Source: Siphonodentalium dalli (taxonomy: Eukaryota > Mollusca > Scaphopoda > Gadilida > Siphonodentaliidae). From it: a stretch of DNA of 64,000 bases. Where the stretch lies: the NCBI GenBank assembly GCA_032622095.1, contig CP136061.1, positions 123,764,754 to 123,828,753 on the forward strand, read 5' to 3'. How positions within the stretch are numbered: position 1 is the stretch's first letter; every line of letters starts with the position of its first letter. A program made the translations under genes and the position numbers. This document shows positions 63,201 to 64,000 of this stretch, one piece after another. The notes beneath the pieces were generated by a model, which saw only the letters and a list, made by a program, of their open reading frames with translations, was not told the origin of the DNA and searched no databases.

Positions 63201-64000
63201 TTCAAGAATGCCACCGTGACCCTTACATATTGGCATGTTTACATTCCGACGGCCACAAAATGGTCCAAATAAGCTCGCGACATGACGACCCTTACATATT
63301 GGCATGTTTACATTCCGACGGCCACAAAATGGTCCAAATAAGCTCGCGACATGACATAAATTTTATTACTCTACATGTTCAAATCTCAATAGGGCGCCGA
63401 CTAATGAGTTTTATGCATGTCATACGTCCGCAAACAGTAGAAACCATTGTGTCCAGGTGCAGGCATGACCACATGCAGTAACAGGCATTCTGTTGTAAGA
63501 TAATATACTTAACATCTGGTAAATTATTCCGATCGTTTTTACAATTTATATAGGCCCTAATGGTCATTGATTGTTTCACTGCATGTTGAAATTTAGCGCC
63601 AGGCACTTCACCCTGCATCAATTTTGAGTTTAAAACGGACGACCGGGCATTGTTTCTATACAGAGATATGAATACTGGCTCCAATGAATGTCCGACCCTG
63701 ATGCTAAATTGGCTCCGCCCACATATGATGACGTCTATGCTGAAAAGCGCTATTGAGTGATAGTAATTGAAGCATTTGTCTAAGCGAAGTATATTACTGG
63801 AGATACCAAGATAGTGTAGTTTTGGATCATGATGTATTCCAGCCACTGAGTCTGGTTAGATAACAGGCCAGCCACAGTACACAGTGTAACCATATTAATT
63901 CTTACATGATAAACTAGTGCTGGCACAATGAGATCTGAAGCCTCTAAGGATTGTGGATAATTCTGTATTATATCATCTTACCTTTGGAGTCAGTTAATAC
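22052..64000 (-). CDS. Unrecognised split gene, 3' part (13 exons, 414 codons visible)
   Basis: Thirteen minus-strand exons, given separately below: 63,982-64,000 (partial), 54,273-54,426, 53,054-53,079, 48,479-48,524, 47,945-48,055, 46,251-46,428, 43,718-43,830, 39,949-40,065, 38,189-38,290, 34,571-34,667, 33,280-33,347, 31,365-31,439, 22,052-22,190. Almost all have strong acceptors (pyrimidine run + CAG) and GTAAGT/GTATGT-type donors. Every junction keeps codon phase, and the total is 1245 nt, divisible by three, with one terminal TGA. The product is hydrophilic and mostly helical (many K/E/L/I), with Trp-containing motifs NWARWK and KWHGEF and an acidic Ser/Thr-rich C-terminus; no transmembrane segment. 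I do not recognise it. The helix pattern from the 43.7 to the 34.6 kb exon is reminiscent of BAR-type helical bundles, but that is only a hypothesis. It converges on the SEFIR gene. Confidence 0.8.
22413..22633. repeat. Left inverted terminal repeat of the DIRS element
   Basis: Runs from TTACACACTGAACTACATGG to GCCTCTTTTCCTC and is mirrored by the right repeat. It contains direct repeats ACCGGAAGTGC. Confidence 0.85.
22704..22798. repeat. Internal complementary region (ICR) of the DIRS element
   Basis: First half (GTTCAGTGTGTAAGTATC... ) is the inverse of 22,371-22,425; second half (...GATACGTTACACACTGAAC) is the inverse of 29,170-29,217. They meet at TAT 22,756-22,758. Confidence 0.88.
22840..25849 (-). 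pseudogene. DIRS pol: reverse transcriptase-RNase H-tyrosine recombinase, degenerate
   Basis: Reverse transcriptase (25,849 to ~25,090) shows GQFRPIIDLSNLN, SIDLQDAYLHL (catalytic Asp) and the FGLNLSPW box. At ~25,085-25,100 the frame shifts and the stretch that should hold the YxDD catalytic box is absent. The next frame has premature TAA (~25,020) and TAG (~24,750) before a 632-codon open frame (24,738-22,840). That frame holds RNase H (DASQTGWGG at ~36; HINVKEL; the expected D of the D-N-S-T motif is Tyr at ~94) and a tyrosine recombinase with ARRVSEL (first Arg), HELR (His-x-x-Arg), WSHPS and the terminal Tyr, all apparently intact. It overlaps the end of the gag-like frame by 149 nt, a normal arrangement for DIRS. 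The enzyme cannot reverse-transcribe as it stands. Confidence 0.88.
25701..27689 (-). CDS. DIRS gag-like ORF1, 662 aa
   Basis: Uninterrupted from ATG (27,689) to stop. The N-terminal Cys-rich segment (residues ~12-43: CLLC, CFQC, CSAC, CNTC spacing) looks like a zinc-binding module. It is followed by a Pro/Ser-rich low-complexity middle, a helical region (NLADHLSSAIFLAAH near residue 440) and a basic C-terminus (AKRRRQAAQKVRQ) able to bind nucleic acid. This order is usual for DIRS ORF1, which forms the ribonucleoprotein. The frame being intact while pol is broken suggests relatively recent decay. Confidence 0.8.
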   Translation of the reverse strand: MNSQTQSTQEIFCLLCQRKKSSFDEHKSCFQCSACSKTNTCNTCEFWLPSRWSMLANFIKEQTTTQVSLSSASSVASASETPRSLAQANLIPHVHADLGVGLDTYPILLPRHRSVPRVSSNIHGSDYVRPLLLEPTSEFRLPTSLSQAGAKTNHLSARPSAESLNRPTTRDAGFWGNSPHYYPPSMPTPPPGFNFPPCCPPFWSWPPSHQGWSCYGAMGSPQKQVLNPEAEDFVPKFRKPSVVETASVSHSMASRDPDEISLHPLGSERFEETPSDNELLDSASTVATEQNSEHSVVGGQGRDFQQTIELLQTILPASMCPSVPPQIIKTGFTSSVDELLGKSATREHVLVPQSALLETTFQHYNEIWSGIEKRRASPGRASPAALPIPPTSSNLKFRDMSYKTPAELVCLAPLRLESGTDVSSLGLHDSSTNLSSGQRAGFQLLSQQMLQILNLADHLSSAIFLAAHPDKLDQIKDLAQVLSRCVSHGMSVSTCFSTNLEILQREASLASSNLLKPHHKSFLIHQQLGTGQLFNNKLSEVRASLTAEAQFSSVTSNKSLPTGKKGSGFTRKRLANFSQTRQQAPGLQSHLPFPATSGISLLMPEVRQHQLQANAAQMVHNVRSENATQQHNHPGSPFAKRRRQAAQKVRQSSVNRPKPRRF
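27880..29100. mobile_element. Nested 1,221-bp TIR DNA transposon with 8-bp target duplication
   Basis: TTTCATAC occurs at 27,872-27,879 and 29,101-29,108. TIRs of ~37 bp start GGGAACGGGACTACCCGCCC and mirror GGGCGGGTAGTCACGGACCC; sub-terminal GGGGGCGGGTTGTC repeats occur in both orientations, plus a poly-G tract (~29,009-29,027). No transposase is visible. The interior has exon-like pieces: a protein-like segment ending in AG|GTAATT (28,241-28,376), an acceptor-like pyrimidine run with CAG (28,630-28,651) leading to an acidic frame, and AATAAA signals near 28,830-28,920. An 8-bp duplication fits hAT, P, Merlin or KDZ superfamilies; the GGG start excludes none. Confidence 0.82.
28364..28606 (+). 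repeat. Tandem duplication containing an exon end and splice donor
   Basis: AGCCTTGCAAAGACAGGTAATT and AGCTTGCAAAGACAAGTAATT start two ~115-120-bp copies inside the nested element; both continue TATTGTATAC...TTCTGTAAATCACTTTG. Confidence 0.7.
29218..29649. other. Intronic sequence
   Basis: Intron of the split gene between the DIRS element and the next MITE. An inverted pair CAAAATTTTGGC-like is absent; no exon with both splice sites was found. Confidence 0.35.
29654..30362. mobile_element. TTAA MITE, 'CCCTTCATGAC' family, interrupted copy
   Basis: TTAA at 29,650-29,653 and 30,363-30,366; ends (T)CCTTCCATGAC and CATCATGAAAGGG. Two hairpins of the TATATATG module (about 29,697-29,765 and 29,801-29,863). 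Without the nested 446-bp insertion plus duplication it is 255 bp, like the 249-bp copy at 6723. Confidence 0.8.
29865..30310. mobile_element. hAT-like MITE nested in the TTAA MITE
   Basis: TIRs TAGAGCTGGGACGGTTA / TAACCGTCCCAGCTCTA; exact 8-bp duplication ACTGGCAC at 29,857-29,864 and 30,311-30,318. Contains a G-homopolymer (29,909-29,917) and repeated ACCGGTTATG motifs. No transposase. Confidence 0.85.
30367..31364. other. Intronic sequence with short duplicated blocks
   Basis: Two related blocks (CTAGATGCTAGGATTTTGCAA at ~30,809 and CTAGATGTTAGGATTTATGCA at ~30,931) form a degraded tandem repeat. CCCAAGGTGGAC...CCCTCTAGCCATGTCC (31,160-31,210) also occurs at ~51,935. No exon. Confidence 0.45.
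31365..31439 (-). CDS. Internal exon of the split gene
   Basis: Acceptor ACATTTTCCAG, donor GTAAGTTT. 1 + 24 codons + 2 bases; encodes FDLLQMQSNS...KNHLR. Its downstream intron (9.2 kb) contains the DIRS element. Confidence 0.78.
31465..31560. repeat. Fragment of the 'GAATGAGGTCCC' palindrome family
   Basis: GCATCACTAAATTCACCC followed by GGGGACCTCATTTGG; only one arm remains. Confidence 0.6.
32240..32452. mobile_element. TA-flanked palindromic MITE, full copy
   Basis: TA on both sides; begins CAGTAATGCTCTAATTAAGCG, mirrored with a paired change (GCG/CGC-type) in the right arm. Same family as 7749-7973. Confidence 0.83.
32738..32965. mobile_element. TA-flanked palindromic MITE, full copy, degraded tips
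   Basis: Begins ATGTAATGCCCTAAATATTTG and ends GGGCATTAGTG between TA dinucleotides. The centre carries an extra ACTTACCCATAATTATGTAA segment. It is 285 bp from the previous copy. Confidence 0.75.
33280..33347 (-). CDS. Internal exon of the split gene
   Basis: Acceptor (T)nACAG preceded by a long pyrimidine run, donor GTGAGT. Begins in phase 0 with NFTRSPSEEH and ends two bases into a codon, matching the next exon. Confidence 0.78.
33480..34210. repeat. Degenerate tandem repeat ('AAGATGGCTGCC' family)
   Basis: Same blocks as 8690-9375 (GTCATGCAAAGAGTAAAATCC, AGCTCCCATCTAG, GAAGATCCATATGAAG, TAGGGTGTGCCAAAGG), at least three copies, ending GACAGACGGACGAACGTC, i.e. with a tetranucleotide tract like pearl-type elements. 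Confidence 0.65.
34275..34600 (-). repeat. 43-bp minisatellite multiplying a splice donor
   Basis: About seven copies (period ~43) of a unit that on the minus strand reads ...TTCATCAG[A/G]CCATCTCC TGAG|GTAAGTACATTATATAAC. Donor consensus GTAAGT is present in all seven (near 34,310, 34,353, 34,395, 34,437, 34,480, 34,523, 34,566). The first copy in transcript order is the real 3' end of the exon at 34,571. Confidence 0.85.
34571..34667 (-). CDS. Internal exon whose donor is tandemly amplified
   Basis: Acceptor GTTAATTCACAG, donor GTAAGTAC. Encodes EFITLQNDIKM...FIRPSPE and ends in phase 0. The last 24 coding bases and the donor form the unit of the 43-bp minisatellite immediately downstream in the intron. 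Only splicing at this first donor keeps the frame open; the first repeat adds a TGA. Confidence 0.82.
34668..35095. other. Intronic sequence
   Basis: AT-rich; no exon or known repeat recognised. Confidence 0.35.
35096..37030. mobile_element. Pearl-like element with ~8-10 tandem 174-bp core repeats
   Basis: Core repeats (AACATTTCCAGATAAAC, ATGAATAACTCTAGAATGG, GAACAAAACGATGGAACC, GAACATCCATACCAAATTT, GTTATGACATGAACAGACA) recur every ~174 bp from ~35,590 to 36,990. An older, more diverged part lies at 35,100-35,490. It ends with GACGGACAGACGGACG and the palindrome ACCCCCCTTTTT...AAAAAGGGGGT at 37,013-37,038. Core repeats plus a terminal (ACRG)n tract match the pearl elements described in bivalves, which are related to Helitron-associated elements. 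Minus-strand frames here are repeat artefacts. Confidence 0.75.
37050..37975. mobile_element. Pearl-like element with four 171-bp core repeats
   Basis: CGTAACTCATGTAAAAATAA recurs at 37,217, 37,388, 37,559 and 37,729, each followed by CATATTCGAACTTGGCCTGT and GGTCGGAAACCAAAAATG. It ends in a GGACGGACGG/GACAGACGG tract (37,862-37,935) and a CCTTTTTTC...AAAAAGGG hairpin. Confidence 0.78.
37976..38188. other. Intronic sequence
   Basis: Contains a short pearl-like fragment (TATGTCCTTATTGAGGTGAA); otherwise nothing recognised. Confidence 0.3.
38189..38290 (-). CDS. Internal exon of the split gene
   Basis: Acceptor CTGTATCTTCAG, donor GTAAGTTC. Encodes QENTDLMKRA...IKAFVKWH, an amphipathic helix; phases 1 in, 2 out. 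Confidence 0.82.
38291..38919. other. Intronic sequence
   Basis: No exon, element or repeat recognised. Confidence 0.3.
38920..39690. mobile_element. Fold-back element with ~200-bp inverted arms
   Basis: Left arm (38,938-39,125: GGCCCCTGGGGAACAATGCC ... AAATTTCCTTTCTTTTGATG) is mirrored by 39,475-39,676 (CATCAAAAGAAAGGAAATTT ... TGTTATGGGGCC) with moderate divergence. The ~350-bp loop includes TCGTCAGTTTCCCTGTCC and its inverse GGACAGGGAGACTGACGA. Frames across it are artefacts. Confidence 0.7.
39949..40065 (-). CDS. Internal exon of the split gene
   Basis: Acceptor TTTTGTTTTTCAG, donor GTATGT. Encodes EGKFDVIISKLK...DTIHKFN, Lys-rich helical; flanking phases agree. Confidence 0.84.
40200..41777. 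mobile_element. 1.58-kb TIR element with CATTAAC duplication
   Basis: TIRs CAGGGTTTCCGCTAGG / CCTAGCGGAAACCCTG; CATTAAC flanks both ends (40,193-40,199; 41,778-41,784). The CAGGG start fits hAT, whose duplications are normally 8 bp, so one base may have mutated. Sub-terminal GGGTCCG/CGGACC motifs are inverted. No transposase frame is visible; it includes a 70-bp piece of the 'GAATGAGGTCCC' family (41,190-41,260). Confidence 0.75.
41919..43572. mobile_element. 1.65-kb element with ~115-bp inverted ends
   Basis: TGAACTGTATGGATTATATA...GAATGCACCC (41,919-42,030) mirrors GGGTGCATTC...TATAATCCATATAGTTCA (43,460-43,572). Inner sequence has no long frame. Flanking duplication not resolved. Confidence 0.65.
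43718..43830 (-). CDS. Internal exon of the split gene
   Basis: Acceptor TTCATCTTTGACCAG, donor GTAAGTTT. Starts in phase 0 with VKWGLDQEANR and ends TCKEKR plus two bases; strongly helical/coiled-coil-like composition. Confidence 0.82.
43884..44122. mobile_element. Fold-back MITE, 'GAATGAGGTCCC' family, compact copy
   Basis: An almost perfect ~235-bp palindrome: CCTTGAAATAGGGTGTCTGT...GCAGAATGAGGTCCCCAGAG, with each half again self-complementary around TAGTGATGCTA. Identity of the arms suggests recent formation or conversion. Confidence 0.82.
44123..44960. other. Intronic sequence
   Basis: No exon or recognisable repeat. Confidence 0.3.
44961..45240. repeat. Single pearl-like core repeat
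   Basis: CTAAGTCGACAAAGACATAA, CCCAAATTCGAACATAACCTG, GGTAATACACATACGAAAG and GATATCATCCGGAAACCA match the 37.1-37.9 kb core; it ends GACGGGTGGACAGACACATCC. Confidence 0.65.
45448..45899. mobile_element. Fold-back MITE carrying two TATATATG-module hairpins
   Basis: Inverted ends ATGTGACCCGCCATATAAAA and TTTGATATGGCGGGTCACAT, then CCCTGTGCCAATGCATTC/GAATGCATTGGCACAGGG. Hairpins at 45,498-45,569 and 45,777-45,846. Different termini from the TTAA families that carry the same hairpins; duplication not resolved. Confidence 0.75.
46030..46112. repeat. Right half of the 'CCCTTTCAGTGCC' TTAA MITE
   Basis: ATTATAATCAATAAATTTGA ... TCGGACTTGGCACTGAAAGGG then TTAA; matches 11,950-12,035 almost exactly. 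Confidence 0.75.
46251..46428 (-). CDS. Internal exon of the split gene
   Basis: Acceptor TTTCTTTTCAG, donor GTATGT. 59 codons (KITLIRLDHDL...DPIEL), the longest exon here; contains a hydrophobic segment LDVVMVSGFAAV. Confidence 0.82.
46571..46664. repeat. Small hairpin repeat
   Basis: TGTATAGTAGAATTTGACCAC mirrored by GTGGTCAAATTTGACTATACA with a ~20-bp imperfect centre. Confidence 0.65.
46665..47380. other. Intronic sequence
   Basis: No exon with convincing splice sites found; nothing recognised. Confidence 0.3.
47385..47905. repeat. GCGAGCTC minisatellite, block 1
   Basis: ~45 degenerate copies of a ~10-12-bp unit TGCGAGCTCGC / TGCGAGCTTCT. A ~98-bp higher-order repeat (CTTATTGTAAACTTCTGCGAG) appears at 47,608, 47,690 and, altered, 47,797. 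Frames with SSQRARSELA-type repeats on both strands are products of the array. Confidence 0.85.
47945..48055 (-). CDS. Internal exon of the split gene (3' boundary uncertain)
   Basis: Acceptor TTGTATTACAG. Frame gives LHEDHNWARWK...GHEDIDDR, clearly protein-like. The only phase-consistent GT is a weak GTTTTT donor at 47,943-47,944. If it is not used the frame runs to TAA at 47,926-47,928 (adds MFFTDT or similar), so an alternative terminal exon is possible. The GCGAGCTC minisatellite begins ~40 bp downstream in the transcript. Confidence 0.65.
48090..48478. repeat. Degenerate tandem duplication including the exon donor
   Basis: TTTCATGCCCAATAAACAA-type phrases with C-homopolymers recur (48,132, 48,220, 48,370, 48,405). 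GTCTTCAACAGTTCAATAGT + ATGCTTACC occurs at ~48,267 and ~48,451, the latter being the real donor of the exon at 48,479. Confidence 0.65.
48479..48524 (-). CDS. Short internal exon (46 nt) of the split gene
   Basis: Acceptor AAGCAATAATTCAG (weak pyrimidine tract), donor GTAAGC. Encodes KIYSCRPVHGFQKL; phases fit both neighbours. The exon's donor region (TCAATAGTATGCTTACC on +) is duplicated ~170 bp downstream at about 48,265-48,300. Confidence 0.68.
48868..49385. repeat. GCGAGCTC minisatellite, block 2 (20-bp dyads)
   Basis: Array built on the near-perfect dyad AAGCTCGCAACTGCGAGCTT, separated by AT-rich spacers (CAGTACATAATT, CAAATATTATT), with a ~120-bp higher-order repeat (CAACAATCGTCTGCGAGCTC at ~48,988, 49,107 and a variant at ~49,270). 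Confidence 0.8.
49634..49672. repeat. C-homopolymer
   Basis: ACACCCC... run of about 28 cytosines; shorter C runs occur at 48,207 and 48,344. It creates spurious poly-Pro frames. Confidence 0.8.
49738..49800. repeat. Internal fragment of the 'CCCTTTCAGTGCC' MITE
   Basis: CGAGAGGCCGATCACGATCG...CTTGGCGATAGTGATCAGC matches 11,747-11,812. Confidence 0.7.
49868..50212. repeat. Minisatellite 'ATCCAAGCAAGA' (~55-75 bp unit)
   Basis: Units contain GAATCTGCACACAGGTAT, AACATGTAGAATCAAGA and TATCCAAGCAAGA; about six copies of variable length. Confidence 0.75.
50213..50868. other. Intronic sequence
   Basis: Nothing recognised on either strand. Confidence 0.3.
50869..51235. mobile_element. Pearl-like fragment with (ACAG)n/(ACGG)n tract
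   Basis: CGATTTAAACCAAATTTGG (as at 10,660), a T-rich stretch, one core repeat (GGGCCATAACTCAGTTAAAAA, CATATTCGAACTCGATCTG), then (CAGA)n and (CGGA)n at 51,166-51,226. Confidence 0.7.
51236..52255. other. Intronic sequence
   Basis: No exon recognised. A dyad ATACATATCATATCGTGATATGTAT sits near 52,151-52,175 (given in part: CATATCGTGATATG). Confidence 0.35.
52256..52990. mobile_element. Pearl-like element, three ~180-bp core repeats
   Basis: TTTGTTCAAGTTATC recurs at ~52,305, 52,478 and 52,648 with AAGGGCCGTGACTCAGGTAAAA-like blocks. It ends GGACGGACAAGCTGATTCC and a short CCC/GGG end near 52,990. Confidence 0.68.
53054..53079 (-). CDS. Putative 26-nt microexon of the split gene
   Basis: Acceptor GGCTCAGTCAG, donor GTAAGT. 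Adds DMHSAFGL and preserves phase between its neighbours. Using the alternative upstream CAG would create an immediate TGA. A hAT-like element sits 18 bp upstream of this acceptor. Confidence 0.6.
53098..54210. mobile_element. hAT-like element, 1,113 bp
   Basis: TIRs TAGTGATGTTCCGATAAT / ATTATCGGAACATCACTA and exact 8-bp duplication CACCAGGG at 53,090-53,097 and 54,211-54,218. Sub-terminal GACCGATTTCCGATTCCG / CCGATTCCG repeats. No transposase domain in any frame. Confidence 0.87.
54273..54426 (-). CDS. Internal exon of the split gene
   Basis: Acceptor TTTTCTCTTTTCAG, donor GTAAGTAT. Encodes ELPQYQSGVINYDQ...KTIISL; phase 2 bases at each end fit the exons at 63,982 and 53,054. Confidence 0.82.
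54449..54560. mobile_element. TA MITE half-copy with both ends
   Basis: TA-CAGTAATGCCGTATATAGTCG through GGAAAGCTCTCAG, then jumps to TTACTG-TA: one arm plus the last six bases of the other end. Confidence 0.75.
55073..55192. mobile_element. TA MITE internal-deletion derivative
   Basis: CAGTAATGCCCTAAATAATCG arm intact to GGCTTGTTGCCA, then only TTTATTTAGGACATTAC of the other end. Confidence 0.72.
55193..56300. other. Intronic sequence
   Basis: No exon or element recognised; GTGGGTTCGATCC-like motif at ~55,960 has no cloverleaf around it. Confidence 0.3.
56305..56542. mobile_element. TTAA MITE, 'CCCTTTCTATACTAAAT' family, full copy
   Basis: TTAA at 56,301-56,304 and 56,543-56,546; TIRs CCCTTTCTATACTAAATAG and TTTAGTATAGAAAGTG. 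238 bp. Confidence 0.83.
56547..57163. other. Intronic sequence with a pearl-like fragment
   Basis: 56,817-57,000 starts ACAAGTCCAGGGCTGTGACC...GCATACCCCCACC, resembling the head of the pearl-like family at 14,067 and 35,489, then continues with a degraded protein-like frame on the minus strand that I cannot identify. Confidence 0.4.
57172..58039. mobile_element. hAT-like element with ATTCGATTCGAT-rich ends, 868 bp
   Basis: TIRs TAGGGTCCTGCGAAT / ATTCGCAGGACCCTA; 8-bp duplication ATATGATG at 57,164-57,171 and 58,040-58,047. Both subterminal regions are built from ATTCGATTCGA repeats (57,178-57,245; 57,922-58,010). An ORF on + ends in SIRYSIRYS repeats from this tract; no transposase domain. 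Confidence 0.87.
58205..58305. repeat. Fragment of the 'GAATGAGGTCCC' family
   Basis: CATTTGCAAAATGAGGTCCCC...GGGCTAGAATCACCAAATTC; one hairpin arm only. Confidence 0.65.
58700..59570. mobile_element. Fold-back MITE, 'GAATGAGGTCCC' long form, interrupted
   Basis: Inverted copy of 1838-2255: AATAGTGTGCCTGACAATTG..., CCTCAACTGCTGTGGGAGACC, then after the nested MITE AAAGTTGGTGATGTTCACCC..., ending GCAATTGTCAGACACACAAC. The break carries TTAA on both sides. Confidence 0.78.
58867..59303. mobile_element. TTAA MITE, 'CCCTTTACCCAACA' family, copy 2
   Basis: TTAA at 58,863-58,866 and 59,304-59,307 lie exactly at the break of the host MITE, proving the boundaries. 437 bp, with two TATATATG hairpins (58,893-58,961; 59,091-59,153). 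Confidence 0.88.
59571..60008. other. Intronic sequence
   Basis: Nothing recognised. Confidence 0.3.
60012..60160. mobile_element. TA MITE, one arm plus remnant
   Basis: CAGTAAAGCCCTAAATAATCG...GGAAAGCTCTCAGTGAGAG, then a degraded CTGTGGTTAAGGCATC end. Confidence 0.7.
60161..60845. other. Intronic sequence
   Basis: An 88-codon frame at 60,439-60,702 (+) has no recognisable domain or splice context; regarded as non-coding. Confidence 0.3.
60846..61465. mobile_element. Pearl-like element, three ~145-bp core repeats
   Basis: GACCGAAAAATGTAGGAATAA, GACAAAATTATGTATGTTGC, AAAGGGGGATAACTCCAC and GGTTCCCATGGTACTAAATA recur three to four times; it ends GGACGGACAGACGAGC and ACCCCCCCTAAC...GGGGGGTAT. 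Confidence 0.75.
61466..63217. other. Intronic sequence
   Basis: No exon recognised. AAGCGCTTTTCAGCATAG (61,937) and GGGTCGGACATTC (62,011) recur inverted at 63,738 and 63,686, so 61.93-63.76 kb may be an old element with inverted ends. Confidence 0.4.
63218..63355. repeat. Perfect 69-bp tandem duplication
   Basis: GACCCTTACATATTGGCATG starts identical copies at 63,218 and 63,287; no differences seen, so very recent. Confidence 0.85.
63982..64000 (-). CDS. Edge exon of the split gene, partial
   Basis: VLTDSK plus one base, followed by donor GTAAGA. The single base plus AT of the next exon gives GAT (Asp), continuing into ELPQYQ. The 5' part lies beyond the window. Confidence 0.7.

Overview
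The window is eukaryotic, AT-rich and dominated by transposon remnants, and is most likely from a bivalve mollusc. That inference rests on many arrays of about 145-180 bp tandem repeats that end in an (ACRG)n tetranucleotide tract and a T/A-C/G terminal hairpin, the layout of the bivalve 'pearl' elements. It is also supported by a SEFIR-domain (IL-17-receptor type) gene at the left edge, a large gene with GT-AG introns, and the absence of any prokaryotic gene organisation.

Layout. (1) Bases 1-1422 (+) are the 3' coding exon of a SEFIR protein. (2) Bases 1.4-22 kb are intergenic and full of small non-autonomous DNA transposons (palindromic TA-type, TTAA-type and fold-back families), degraded mollusc repeats, and a head-to-tail array of five ~1 kb repeat units (16.0-21.7 kb). 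(3) From 22,052 to the right edge the minus strand carries the 3' part of one split gene. Its 13 small exons were found by reading splice sites and codon phase. All junction phases agree and the exons sum to 1245 nt (414 codons plus stop), ending at 22,052-22,054. I do not recognise the protein; it is largely helical and charged. (4) The introns host nearly everything else: a DIRS-type tyrosine-recombinase retrotransposon (22,371-29,217) in the last intron, itself interrupted by a 1.2 kb terminal-inverted-repeat (TIR) element with an 8-bp target duplication; hAT-like elements; TTAA and TA MITEs, some nested; pearl-like arrays; and a GCGAGCTC minisatellite.

Most notable: a 43-bp minisatellite that multiplies a coding exon's splice donor seven times (34.3-34.6 kb); similar donor-containing duplications at 28.4 and 48.3-48.5 kb; a fold-back hairpin module shared by several MITE families with apparent compensatory base changes; a hAT insertion 18 bp from the 3' splice site of a 26-nt microexon; and the complete terminal/internal-complementary-region (ICR) architecture of the DIRS element despite a dead pol. 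Exons are predicted by eye; RNA-seq would settle them.
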